The notes under the pieces are model-generated. The model did not search any database. It was not told the origin of the DNA and saw nothing but the letters and a program-made list of their open reading frames with translations. 33,414 nt of DNA from contig JBHEMZ010000040.1 in NCBI GenBank assembly GCA_046262315.1, forward strand, positions 1 to 33,414. Direction: 5' to 3'. This document shows, one piece after another, positions 8,438 to 15,701 of the stretch; the stretch's first letter is position 1, and every line of letters begins with the position of its first letter. This stretch comes from JACVRM01 sp046262315. Lineage in GTDB: Bacteria; Actinomycetota; Thermoleophilia; Gaiellales; Gaiellaceae. Both the position numbers and the translations under genes were made by a program.

Positions 8438-8606
8438 GTCTTCCTCCGTGCTCGCAGGTGCGCCGGACCGCGTAGCCCGACCCACCTATTCGAGCGCAAG
8501 GGCGAGCCGGGTTCCTTAAGAGACGATGAAATCGCAGGTCTCGGGCGAGGGACGGGCTCACCCGTCCGCGTCAGCTCGCACCGTCGCCGACGCGATCGTG
8601 ACTCAC

Positions 8607-8636
8607 CGGGCTGCGGCGGACGCCGGCCGCAGCCCG
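8607..8636 (-). terminator. 11-bp stem-loop downstream of the cupredoxin-like gene
   Basis: CGGGCTGCGGC at 8607-8617 pairs perfectly with 8626-8636 around an 8-base loop, 12 bases beyond the stop codon at 8649. It is a good candidate for minus-strand termination although no U run follows. Confidence 0.6.
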
Positions 8637-8648
8637 TTGAAGGAAGAG

Positions 8649-9518
8649 CTACTTGACGATGAAGTTGCTGTGCGAGTCGATGTAGTCCGGACCCGTCTCG
8701 GCATCGGACATGAAGACCCGCAGCTTCGTCCCGCGCGGGACGAGCAACGTCACGGTTTTCACGGCGACCGTGTCCGTGCGCGGGATGCTCGTGAGTTGGA
8801 CGGGGCCGATCGAGACCCAGTCCCTGCCGCGCACGGAGCGCGTCACGTCGACGTTCTTACCCGCGAGCGAGCGGTTCGCGAGCACCACGATCAGGAAGCG
8901 GCTGGCGCCGACCTTCTGGAATGTGATGCGCGGCCTGACGTTGACGATGAGCTTCGCGCTCTGCACATTGAAGTACTGCGCCTGGTACTCGGTCCTGGCG
9001 CGCGGCTGCACGCGGAGCGTCCAGACGCCGTTGGCGTCCGTCTTCAAGTCGATGCGCTGGACGGGCTCACCCGCCGGCCGCGCGAAGACGATGACCGACT
9101 CGCCGGCCTTCTTGCCGGAGGCGGTGCCCGAGAGCGTCACCGCATCGCCGAAGATGGCGAGGTTCCGATTGGCGGAGATGGTGACGGAGCGCTGCGGCGC
9201 CGGCGAGACGGTGATCTTGCCCGCGAATGCGGCGTTGCTCGTCGTCGGGTCGTCGTACGCAAACGTGCCCGGTGTGGCGAAGGTGCAGGCGGACGCCTGC
9301 TGCGGCTGCAGCGCGAGCCTGCAGGTCGTGTTCGCCACGACGACGTCGTGCCGAACGGTGTCCGAATTCTTCCAGCTGACCGCGCTGCCGGCCTCCACGG
9401 TCACGTCCTTCGGGTTGAAGCCGGCCGTGGTGATCGCGACACCGACGGTGTCGGCGATCGCGGCTGACGTGGCCAGAAGCGCGGCGAGCGCCGCGGCGGC
9501 GGTGATGAGCTTCTTCAT
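8649..9518 (-). CDS. Secreted cupredoxin-like protein with beta-sandwich C-terminus
   Basis: A 289-residue precursor from ATG 9518, preceded by AAGGAGG. Residues 1-22 are a signal peptide (MKKLITAAAALAALLATSAA). Residues 23-104 resemble a plastocyanin/cupredoxin fold: GFNPKDVTVEAGSAVSWKN, then RHDVVV with a possible copper-ligand His57. The distal ligand loop reads TPGTFAYDDP where blue-copper proteins have a Cys/His/Met cluster, so copper binding is doubtful. C66 and C78 could form a disulfide. Residues about 108-289 look like Ig-like or bacterial surface beta-sandwich modules (VTLSGTASGKKAGESVIVFARP). No enzymatic function can be assigned. It is divergent from the broken MarR gene across a short region containing a palindrome, suggesting MarR control. 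Confidence 0.75.
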   Translation of the reverse strand: MKKLITAAAALAALLATSAAIADTVGVAITTAGFNPKDVTVEAGSAVSWKNSDTVRHDVVVANTTCRLALQPQQASACTFATPGTFAYDDPTTSNAAFAGKITVSPAPQRSVTISANRNLAIFGDAVTLSGTASGKKAGESVIVFARPAGEPVQRIDLKTDANGVWTLRVQPRARTEYQAQYFNVQSAKLIVNVRPRITFQKVGASRFLIVVLANRSLAGKNVDVTRSVRGRDWVSIGPVQLTSIPRTDTVAVKTVTLLVPRGTKLRVFMSDAETGPDYIDSHSNFIVK

Positions 9519-9584
9519 CTCTTGGGGCCTCCTTGTGGACTCCCCCACCCCGTACCCGCCGCTTCCCCTCGTCGGACAGGTAAA

Positions 9585-9597
9585 TTCGTAATACGAA
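9585..9597. promoter_or_regulatory. Palindromic operator candidate for the adjacent MarR regulator
   Basis: TTCGTAATACGAA is a perfect hyphenated palindrome (6-1-6) in the roughly 100-bp region between the cupredoxin-like gene and the MarR gene. Its size, AT-richness and position fit a MarR-family operator. No binding evidence exists. Confidence 0.55.
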
Positions 9598-9618
9598 CAA
9601 TCTGCTTACGGAACGCTG

Positions 9619-10030
9619 ATGGCAGTGGAAACCGTCATCGCATCGCCGAGTTGCGCGCTGCGCTGAGGACGTTTCTGGGGCGCGGGGAGAACGTCCTGCG
9701 CGGCACGGGGCTCACCCCTCAGCGCTATCTGCTCTTCTGATGATCAAGGGTGCGCCCGACCGGACGGAGAAGGCGCGCTTCACGGACGTCGCCGCCCGCC
9801 TCCGCCTCGCCCGGACAACAGTTACGGAGCTGGCGACGCGCGCGGAGCGCGCAGGACTCGTTCGGCGCGAGCGATCCGAGGACGACCGGCGCGTCGTCTA
9901 CCTCCACTTGACCGCCCAGGGGGAGGCACGCCTCGCACGGGCCGTCGACGCGATGGCAGTCGAGCGACGCGCGCTTGCCGAAGCCTTCGAGCGTCTCGGC
10001 CCGGAGTTCGAAGCGTCCGGCTCCGGCTGA
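9619..10030 (+). pseudogene. MarR-family regulator broken by frameshifts
   Basis: Family-typical sequence is split over reading frames. ATG 9619 opens MAVETV; the next frame reads HRIAELRAALRTFLGR and then GLTPQRYLLF, ending at TGA 9738-9740; a third segment starts at ATG 9740 and reads MIKGAPDRTEKARF, the winged helix (RLRLARTTVTELATRAERAG) and EDDRRVVYLHLTAQGEARL. In intact relatives LTPQRYLLLLMIKGAP is continuous, so about one base is missing near 9733-9738 and another indel lies near 9635-9640. The middle break is a TGATG overlap, so termination-reinitiation of a split protein is conceivable, but the first break has no such rescue. Either a decaying gene or sequencing/assembly indels. An operator-like palindrome lies just upstream. 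Confidence 0.75.
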
Positions 10031-10045
10031 CGCGCGCGTTTTTTT
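10016..10045 (+). terminator. Weak terminator with seven Ts after the MarR remnant
   Basis: A short GCGTC/GACGC stem overlaps the stop codon and is followed by GC-rich sequence and seven consecutive Ts at 10039-10045, the longest T run in this region. The stem is short, so confidence is modest. Confidence 0.35.
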
Positions 10046-10095
10046 CCGCGGCGAACGTTCCGGCTGCGGCGGGCCGTACACACCGACCGGCTGAC

Positions 10096-10101
10096 TAGAT
10101 T
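10096..10101 (+). promoter_or_regulatory. Possible -10 element for a leaderless ltrA transcript
   Basis: TAGATT ends seven bases before GTG 10108 and there is no Shine-Dalgarno, as in leaderless actinobacterial genes. No clear -35 is seen. Confidence 0.3.
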
Positions 10102-10107
10102 GCCACG

Positions 10108-10803
10108 GTGTCGAGGCGCGTGGCAGCCCGCCCTGAGGACGAGGACCGCGTCACGCCGCTCGAGCTCTTTCTCGACCTCGTCTTCGTGTTCGCGTTCACG
10201 CAGGTGACCGGGCTCGTCTCGGACGACCCAACGTGGCCCGGGGTAGCCAGAGGAGTGCTCGTGTTGAGCATGCTCTGGTGGGCGTGGGCCGCCTACGCGT
10301 GGCTCACGAACACGGTCGACCCGGAGGACGGCGTCGTCCGGCTGGCGATCTTCGGCGCCATGGGCGCCATGCTCGTCGCGTCGCTCGCCGTGCCGGAGGC
10401 GTTCGGGGACGACGCGCTGCTCTTCGCCGTCGCGCACGCCGCCGTGCGGATCGCGCACCTCGCGCTCTATGCCGTCGCCGGGCGCGGCGACCCGGAGCTC
10501 CTCGGCGCGATCGCACGGCTCGCCCGCGGCTCGATTCCCGCGTCAGCTCTCCTCGCGGGCGCCGCCTTTCTGGACGGGACGGCCCAGGGCGCTGTCTGGG
10601 CGCTCGCGCTCGCCGTGGACCTCGCGGGCGCCTACGTGGGCGGCGCGCGAGGCTGGCGGCTGTCCGCGGGCCACTTTGCCGAGCGGCACGCCCTGATCGT
10701 GATCATCGCGCTCGGCGAGTCGATCGTCGCATTGGGTCTCGGCGCCGCCGGTCTGCCGCTCACCGCCGGCGTGGTGGCGGCGGCGATCCTCGGACTGGCC
10801 GTG
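10108..10803 (+). pseudogene. ltrA: LtrA (low temperature requirement A), N-terminal 232 codons only
   Basis: From GTG 10108 the protein has the LtrA hallmark RVTPLELFLDLVFVFAFTQV and several membrane helices (GVLVLSMLWWAWAAYAW, FGAMGAMLVASLAVPEAF, ERHALIVIIALGESIVALG). Family similarity stops at GVVAAAILGLAV, about base 10803. Beyond that the same frame runs on to 11286 but reads a Ser/Arg-rich non-homologous tail, because it overlaps an ICMT fragment in another frame. The missing 152-residue C-terminus lies on the minus strand at 15702-16160. Joining the two (696 + 459 bp) gives exactly 385 codons in frame, a normal LtrA length. The function of LtrA proteins is not established. As it stands this copy is probably non-functional. 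Confidence 0.88.
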
Positions 10804-11060
10804 CGCCTGAGCGGCTCGTTGTCGGCGGCCTCTATCGCTACGTTCGCCATCCGATGTACCTGGCTGTTCTGGTCACGATCGTCGGCCAGGCGCTCGCTCT
10901 CGGACGGCTCGGGCTGCTCTTGTACGCCGCGGGTCTCGCCGCCGCGTTCGTCGCTTTCGTACGCTGGTACGAGGAGCCGAGGCTCCACCGCCGCTTCGGC
11001 GCGCAGTACGAGGCGTACCGGCGAGCGGTTCCAGCGTGGCGGCCGCGCCGGCGCCCATAG
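10804..11060 (+). pseudogene. Isoprenylcysteine-methyltransferase-like protein, C-terminal half only
   Basis: Directly after the LtrA fragment, in a different frame, the sequence reads ERLVVGGLYRYVRHPMYL, then membrane helices (VGQALALGRLGLLLYAAG), YEEPRLHRRFGAQYEAYRR and a stop at 11058-11060. This is the SAM-binding C-terminal part of the ICMT/PEMT-like small membrane methyltransferases (RYVRHPMY and the EExL...FG..Y motifs). It has no start codon of its own. The matching N-terminal half (VEGLGTPAPVA) lies on the minus strand at 16161-16395. The two halves sum to 492 bp, exactly 164 codons. It marks the left breakpoint of the inversion described in the findings. Confidence 0.88.
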
Positions 11061-11170
11061 TCCGCACAGACGTGTTCCATGCCCGGAACAGCACGTCGTC
11101 TTGTTCGCGCGCGCTGGGGAACCGGGATTACGAGGACATCATGCTGCGGCGCGCCCGCGTGGGGTGACCG

Positions 11171-11545
11171 TCAGTGTGGCTTTGCGTAATCGGCGAACCC
11201 GGAGAAGTCGAGCAGCACGCAAGGCTCGTCACCGACCGTCCAGGCATCGTGCCCCGGCGGCATGTGGAAGGCGTCACCAGCCTTGACCTCCACCTCCTCG
11301 CCGCTGTCCATGACGACCTTCATCCGCCCCGCGAGCACGTACCCGGTGTGCGCCGACTGGCACGATTCGGTTCCGGCCAGCGGCTTCACGTTCTCCGACC
11401 ACTTCCACCCGGGCTCGAAGGTGCCCCGGCCCGCGGTGATGCCACCGAACGTCAGCACGTCCAGGTGTCCGTTCGCGACGAACGGCCGCGTCTCATCCGG
11501 TTTTTCGAAGGTCTTTGCTTCCAGCTTCGACGTCGTTGTTGCCAT
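11171..11545 (-). CDS. Single-domain cupin protein
   Basis: A 124-residue protein. ATG 11545 is preferred because AGGAGG ends five bases upstream, although the frame opens slightly earlier. The cupin barrel is recognisable from GRGTFEPGWKWSENVKPLAG, QSAHTGYVLAGRMKVVM, VEVKAGDAFHMPPGHDAWTVG and CVLLDF. Metal-ligand candidates are H in SAHTGYV and the two histidines around FHMPPGHDAW. The canonical HxH of motif 1 is reduced, so metal binding is uncertain. Such stand-alone cupins range from regulators to small-molecule enzymes, and I cannot assign a substrate. It is inside the putatively inverted segment, and convergent with the ICMT fragment on its left. Confidence 0.85.
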   Translation of the reverse strand: MATTTSKLEAKTFEKPDETRPFVANGHLDVLTFGGITAGRGTFEPGWKWSENVKPLAGTESCQSAHTGYVLAGRMKVVMDSGEEVEVKAGDAFHMPPGHDAWTVGDEPCVLLDFSGFADYAKPH

Positions 11546-11708
11546 ACCGGCCTCCTCTCTGGGGATCACGGCCGATGCCGTGGAGCCGCCAGTCTCTCAC
11601 GCCGCCCCCCTTCATGCAAACGGCCCCGGAGAGCTGACCCCGCAAGCCGAGAGGCGACCGGCGCCCAGCGAGCTCGTGCTCAGCCTGAGCACGGTCTCGA
11701 TCTAGTTC

Positions 11709-12179
11709 CTAGCCCTGGACCGCCGTCTCGTGCGAGTCGCCCGACGCGCGGCGGAACGCGATCGGCTGCCGCAGTCGCTCCGGGTTGCGCACCGCGAAGG
11801 CGACGGTGGCCGCGAGGACCAGCGCGAGCCCCGTGCCGACCGCGACGTCGCCGATGCTGAACGCCACACCGCGCGCTACGAGGGGATTCGCAACGCCGGC
11901 GAACGACGGCCAGAGCGCGAGCGACGCGACGTTGCCCGTCGCGCCGCCGCCGACGATTCCGCCGGCGAGCGCAATCGACCGCGAGCCGCAGAGCACGAGC
12001 GCCGCCGCCCAGACACCGAGGAGAACGGTGACACCGATCAGATAGACCCCCGAGCGCTCGTGGCCGGTAACTGCGCTTCCGCTGTCCAGCGCGTGCGCCT
12101 TGTGCGTCAGATCGAGCGCGGCGACCGCTGCGGCTGTGCACCCGACAATCAGCGCAGCGCGAAAGGTCCGTTCCCCCAT
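11709..12179 (-). CDS. LspA-like membrane protein with missing catalytic residues
   Basis: A 156-residue protein from ATG 12179 with about four hydrophobic helices. It resembles signal peptidase II in layout: a DLTHKA segment near residues 23-28 like the DQxTK of LspA, a Gly-rich GGIVGGGATGN (73-83) like GG.GN, then NPLVARGVAFSIGDVAV (98-114) like the FNxAD region. LspA is the aspartyl protease that removes lipoprotein signal peptides. Here one catalytic aspartate may survive (D111), but the GNxxDR/VVDF segment is replaced by GNVASLAL, so protease activity is doubtful. It is probably a divergent paralogue; a different membrane role is possible. The next gene on the strand (DMT-like) ends 42 bp upstream. 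Confidence 0.6.
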   Translation of the reverse strand: MGERTFRAALIVGCTAAAVAALDLTHKAHALDSGSAVTGHERSGVYLIGVTVLLGVWAAALVLCGSRSIALAGGIVGGGATGNVASLALWPSFAGVANPLVARGVAFSIGDVAVGTGLALVLAATVAFAVRNPERLRQPIAFRRASGDSHETAVQG

Positions 12180-12221
12180 TCCCGAAGGCTACGAGAAGGG
12201 AGCGGTCGGGACAACGGCGGA

Positions 12222-12668
12222 TTAGAACACGCGGACGAGCGCGACGCCTGCCGCCACGAGCCCCATGCCCGCGAGCCGCCCGGGCGTGACCGGGTTCTCG
12301 TCGAAGCCCACCCAGCCGAAGTGATCGACGAGCAGCGAGGCGACCGCCTGCCCCGCCAGGATGACCGCGACGAGCGTGGCCGCGCCCAGCCTGGGTGCCG
12401 TCACGACGCTGCCCAGCACGTAGAACGCTCCGAGCAGCCCGCCGGCCCACACCCACCACGGCGCCGCGCCCAGTCGCTCCGACCCCGGCCAGCCGCGAGC
12501 GAAGACGACCACGGCGAGGAGCAGCACGCCGGTGCCGACCGCGAACGAGACGAGGGTCGCGCGCAGGGGGCTACGCAGCCATTCGGCGAGCTGCGCGTTG
12601 ATGCCGAACTGGAAGGGCAGCATCGCGCCTGCGAGGAAACCGAACGAGAGGTAACCCCAGATTGCCAC
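12222..12668 (-). CDS. DMT-superfamily membrane protein of the YdcZ/DUF606 type
   Basis: A 148-residue, very hydrophobic protein from GTG 12668 with about five predicted helices: GYLSFGFLAGAMLPFQFGIN, ATLVSFAVGTGVLLLAVVVF, PWWVWAGGLLGAFYVLGSVV, LGAATLVAVILAGQAVASLL and GRLAGMGLVAAGVALVRV. PFQFGINAQL and the GGLLGAFYV...PRLGAA pattern fit the DUF606/YdcZ family, a five-helix relative of EamA transporters whose substrates are mostly unknown. It likely works as a dimer in the membrane. Its start lies 57 bp from the divergent F420 oxidoreductase start, and the LspA-like gene follows 42 bp downstream on the same strand. Confidence 0.8.
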   Translation of the reverse strand: MAIWGYLSFGFLAGAMLPFQFGINAQLAEWLRSPLRATLVSFAVGTGVLLLAVVVFARGWPGSERLGAAPWWVWAGGLLGAFYVLGSVVTAPRLGAATLVAVILAGQAVASLLVDHFGWVGFDENPVTPGRLAGMGLVAAGVALVRVF

Positions 12669-12724
12669 CCGCCGTCTTTCAAGAGAGAATCCGCGTTTTC
12701 CTGCCGCTCAAGGAGGACTCCCGC

Positions 12725-13741
12725 ATGCTGAGTTTCGGCGTCACCGTCCTGCCCGACCCACCCTTCTCGCGCTTCTTCGAGCTGATGCAAGACGTCGAGC
12801 GGCACGGCTTCGAGTACGGCTGGACGTACGACTCGCACATCCTCTGGCAGGAGTCGTACGCGACGCTGCCCGTCGCGGCGGAGCGCACGCAGAAGCTGAA
12901 GCTCGGCCACTTTGTCACGAACCCGGGCATCCGCGACCCGACGATCACTGCGAGCTGGTACGCGACGATGCAGGACCTGTCGAACGGCCGCATGGTGATG
13001 GGCATCGGCCGTGGCGACTCCTCACGCCGGGTCGTCGGCTTGAAGCCGGTCAAGGTGGCGGAGTTCGAGGCCGGCTGCCGGATGATCAAGGAGCTGATGA
13101 ACGGCAGGGCCGTCGAGTGGAACGGCAAGGAGCTGAAGCTCGAGTGGGTGCGCGACGAGCTGCCGGACATCCCGATGTGGATCGCGGGCTACGGGCCGAA
13201 GGCGCTCGCCGTCGCGGGTCGCGTCGCCGACGGCGTGATCATCCAGCTCGCCGACCCGCAGATCATCCAGTGGATCATGGACACGGCGCGCAAGGCCGCC
13301 GAGGAGGCTGGGCGCGACCCGGCGGAGCTCAAGTGCATCGTCGGCGCGCCGAGCCACATCTCGGACGATCTCGCCGCCGCGCGAGACCAGGTTCGCTGGT
13401 TCCCGGCGATGGTCTCGAACCACGTCATGGATCTGATCGAGCGCTACGGCTTCGACTCCGAGATCCCGGCGGCGCTGACCGACTTCGTCAAGGCCCGCGA
13501 GTTCTACGACTACAAGGACCACAGCCGGGTCGGCGCGGCCCACGGCGAGTTCGTCACGGACGAGATCTGCGACCGCTTCTGCGTGCTCGGGACGGCGGAG
13601 CAGGCGACGGCCAAGCTGCGCGAGCTGGAGGCGATCGGCGTCGACCAGTTCAACATCTACCTCATGACCGAGGGACAGCAGGAGACGCTCGGCACGTACG
13701 GCCGCGACATCCTGCCGCGGTTCGCCGGCGTGGCCGCGTAA
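12725..13741 (+). CDS. F420-dependent luciferase-like oxidoreductase (TIGR03842-like)
   Basis: A 338-residue TIM-barrel flavin/deazaflavin enzyme. ATG 12725 follows AAGGAGG by a normal spacing. Typical luciferase-like monooxygenase blocks are visible: MLSFGVTVLPDPP, GWTYDSHILWQE, LKLGHFVTNPGIRDP, MVMGIGRGDSSRR, and MWIAGYGPKALAVAGRVADG. Overall resemblance is to the TIGR03842 group of F420-dependent LLM oxidoreductases (recalled, not searched). Expected chemistry is hydride transfer to or from coenzyme F420 on a small cytoplasmic substrate. From memory this group is often near hydantoinase and amidohydrolase genes, which are 3-9 kb away here, so involvement in pyrimidine or hydantoin breakdown is plausible. 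Followed after 30 bp by msrB, probably in one operon. Confidence 0.85.
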   Translation: MLSFGVTVLPDPPFSRFFELMQDVERHGFEYGWTYDSHILWQESYATLPVAAERTQKLKLGHFVTNPGIRDPTITASWYATMQDLSNGRMVMGIGRGDSSRRVVGLKPVKVAEFEAGCRMIKELMNGRAVEWNGKELKLEWVRDELPDIPMWIAGYGPKALAVAGRVADGVIIQLADPQIIQWIMDTARKAAEEAGRDPAELKCIVGAPSHISDDLAAARDQVRWFPAMVSNHVMDLIERYGFDSEIPAALTDFVKAREFYDYKDHSRVGAAHGEFVTDEICDRFCVLGTAEQATAKLRELEAIGVDQFNIYLMTEGQQETLGTYGRDILPRFAGVAA

Positions 13742-13771
13742 CGCAGAGGGCGGCAGGCAGACTGTCTTCGC

Positions 13772-14161
13772 ATGAAGGTGCAGAAGACCGAGCAGGAGTG
13801 GCGCGCCGAGCTCACGCCCGAGCAGTACCGCGTGCTGCGCGAGAAGGGCACCGAACCCGCGTTCACCGGTGAGTACGACCACGTCTTCGAGCCCGGCACG
13901 TACCGCTGCGCCGGCTGCGGCGCCGAGCTCTTCGTCTCCGATACGAAGTACGACTCCGGCTGCGGCTGGCCGGCCTTCTACGCGCCGTCGAGCGAGGGCG
14001 CCATCGCCGAGGAGACCGACGCCAGCTACGGCATGGTCCGCACCGAGGTCATGTGCGCGAGCTGCGGAGGCCACCTCGGCCACGTCTTCCCCGACGGGCC
14101 CGCCCCGACCGGCCAGCGCTACTGCATCAATTCGGCGGCGCTCCAGCTGGACGAGAAGTAG
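13772..14161 (+). CDS. msrB: Peptide methionine-R-sulfoxide reductase MsrB
   Basis: A 129-residue cytoplasmic protein from ATG 13772. It reduces methionine-R-sulfoxide in proteins, with thioredoxin as reductant. Two zinc-binding Cys-X-X-Cys pairs are present (C46/C49 in YRCAGCG and C95/C98 in MCASCGG). The catalytic cysteine is C118 in RYCINSAAL, and C64 in SGCGWPAF is the usual resolving position. DSGCGWPAFY and GHLGHVFPDGP are family signatures. The protein is full length and ends two bases before msrA, so the two stereospecific repair enzymes are clearly an operon, apparently led by the F420 oxidoreductase gene. Confidence 0.97.
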   Translation: MKVQKTEQEWRAELTPEQYRVLREKGTEPAFTGEYDHVFEPGTYRCAGCGAELFVSDTKYDSGCGWPAFYAPSSEGAIAEETDASYGMVRTEVMCASCGGHLGHVFPDGPAPTGQRYCINSAALQLDEK

Positions 14162-14163
14162 CC

Positions 14164-14817
14164 ATGTTCCTGTTCCAGCGGCACAAGACCGAGCTGGTTT
14201 CGCCCGAGGACGCGCTGCCCGGCCGCGAGGAGCGCATGCAGGTCCCGGCGCGCCACGACGTGCTCGGCACTCCGCTTCAGCCGCCCTTTCCGGACGGCTA
14301 CGAGTCGCTCGTGGTCGGCATGGGCTGCTTCTGGGGCGCCGAGCGGGTGTTCTGGCAGGCGCCGGGCGTCTACACCACCGCCGTCGGCTACGCGGGCGGT
14401 TACACGCCGAACCCGACCTACGAGGAGGTGTGCAGCGGCCGCACCGGCCACACCGAGGTCGTACTCGCCGTCTGGGATCCGGCCGCGAAGACCCTCGACG
14501 AGCTGCTGCGCCTGTTCTGGGAGGGCCACGACCCGACGCAGGGCATGCGTCAGGGGAACGACCGCGGCACGCAGTACCGCTCCGGGATCTACGTTGCGGA
14601 CGAGGCTCAGGGCAACGCCGCGGAGGCGTCGCGCTCGGCGTTCCAGCGGGAGCTGTCGCGCTCCGGCTACGGCGGGATCACGACCGAGATCGCCGTCGCG
14701 GGCCCGTTCTACTTCGCCGAGCCGTACCACCAGCAATACCTGGCGAAGAATCCGAACGGCTACTGCGGCTTGGGCGGCACGGGCGTCGCCTGCCCCGTCG
14801 GGCTCGCCGCCAAGTAA
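14164..14817 (+). CDS. msrA: Peptide methionine-S-sulfoxide reductase MsrA
   Basis: A 217-residue protein. ATG 14164 lies two bases after the msrB stop. The catalytic cysteine is C55 in VGMGCFWGAE, with the family blocks TTAVGYAGGYTPNPTYEEV, GRTGHTEVV, FWEGHDPTQGMRQGNDRGTQYRS and EPYHQQYLAKNPNGYC. A C-terminal Cys in NPNGYCGLGGTGVACP is the probable resolving residue. It reduces the S epimer of methionine sulfoxide, complementing MsrB. The roughly 45-residue N-terminal extension (residues 1-45, including PGREERMQVPARHDVLGTPL) is as in plant and actinobacterial MsrA. Last gene of the F420 oxidoreductase-msrB-msrA run. Confidence 0.97.
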   Translation: MFLFQRHKTELVSPEDALPGREERMQVPARHDVLGTPLQPPFPDGYESLVVGMGCFWGAERVFWQAPGVYTTAVGYAGGYTPNPTYEEVCSGRTGHTEVVLAVWDPAAKTLDELLRLFWEGHDPTQGMRQGNDRGTQYRSGIYVADEAQGNAAEASRSAFQRELSRSGYGGITTEIAVAGPFYFAEPYHQQYLAKNPNGYCGLGGTGVACPVGLAAK

Positions 14818-14907
14818 AAGCCCCTCCAGCGACTGGTGGCGGCGATTGAGCGCCCGGTACCGGCCTTTTGTGCCGCCGCTCTCGTTCGTTGGCGGCATGA
14901 TCGAGCA

Positions 14908-15699
14908 GTGAGTGAGTCGCGCACGCGTCTGCGCACGACCTTCGAGGAGGTTCCGGAGCTCTACGACCGCGCCCGGCCGACCTATCCTTCTGTGCTCTTC
15001 GACGACCTCGAGGAACTCGCCCGTCTCGCACCGGAGGCGCGCGTGCTCGAGATCGGCTGCGGCACGGGCAAGGCGACGGTGGCGCTGGCCGAGCGTGGTT
15101 ACCGGCTCACCTGCGTCGAGCTCGGCGCGGGGCTCGCGGCGGTTGCGCGTCGCAACCTGAAGGGTTTCGAGCACGTCGAGGTCGTCACCGCCGACTTCGA
15201 GACCTGGAGCGCGCCGGCGGGCTCATTTGACGCCGTGACCGCCTTCAGCGCCTTTCACTGGCTCGATCCGGAGACGGCGTACGCCCGGTGTGCCAAGGGG
15301 CTGCGCCCCGGCGGATCGCTGGCAGTCGCCGGCACCCAGCATGTACTGCCCGAGGACGGCGACCCGTTCTTCGTCGAGGTGCAGGAGGACTATGCGGCGC
15401 TCGTCCCCGAGGATGACGGGCGTCCGCCCCCGCGGCCGGACGACGTACTCGCCTGGGCCGGCGAGTTCTACGAGAACGGGCTCTTCGGCGACGTCGCGGT
15501 GCGGCGCTACGTCTGGGACCTGACCTACACCGCAGCGAGCTACGTGGACGTGCTCGACACGTACTCCGGCCATCGCGCCCTTGAGCCGGAGCGCCGCGCG
15601 GAGCTCTACCGGCGCATCCGCCGGCGCATCGAGGCGCGCCCGGGCGGCACGGTGTGCAAGACGTACCTGGCCATCCTCCACGTCGCGCGGCGCAGTTAG
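14908..15699 (+). CDS. Class I SAM-dependent methyltransferase
   Basis: A 263-residue protein. GTG 14908 (VSESRTRLRTTFEEVPELYD) is preferred over an earlier in-frame codon because family similarity begins here. Rossmann-fold motif I is clear (VLEIGCGTGKATVALAERG), followed by an acidic end of beta 2 (LTCVELG), motif II/III region VVTADFETWSAPAGSFDAVT, and HWLDPETAYARCAKGLRPGGSLAV, the pattern of the methyltransferase-11/25 type. The C-terminal part (LTYTAASYVDVLDTYSGH) is like a family of uncharacterised trans-aconitate-methyltransferase relatives. The substrate is unknown. It is convergent with the inverted LtrA C-terminal fragment, two bases away, and lies in the inverted segment. Confidence 0.9.
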   Translation: MSESRTRLRTTFEEVPELYDRARPTYPSVLFDDLEELARLAPEARVLEIGCGTGKATVALAERGYRLTCVELGAGLAAVARRNLKGFEHVEVVTADFETWSAPAGSFDAVTAFSAFHWLDPETAYARCAKGLRPGGSLAVAGTQHVLPEDGDPFFVEVQEDYAALVPEDDGRPPPRPDDVLAWAGEFYENGLFGDVAVRRYVWDLTYTAASYVDVLDTYSGHRALEPERRAELYRRIRRRIEARPGGTVCKTYLAILHVARRS

Positions 15700-15701
15700 C
15701 G

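Noticed and set aside
10108..11286. A single 392-residue plus-strand protein covering the whole LtrA-like region
   Set aside because: Only the first 232 codons resemble LtrA. The rest is Ser/Arg-rich read-through in the wrong frame over an ICMT fragment, so it was split into two remnants.
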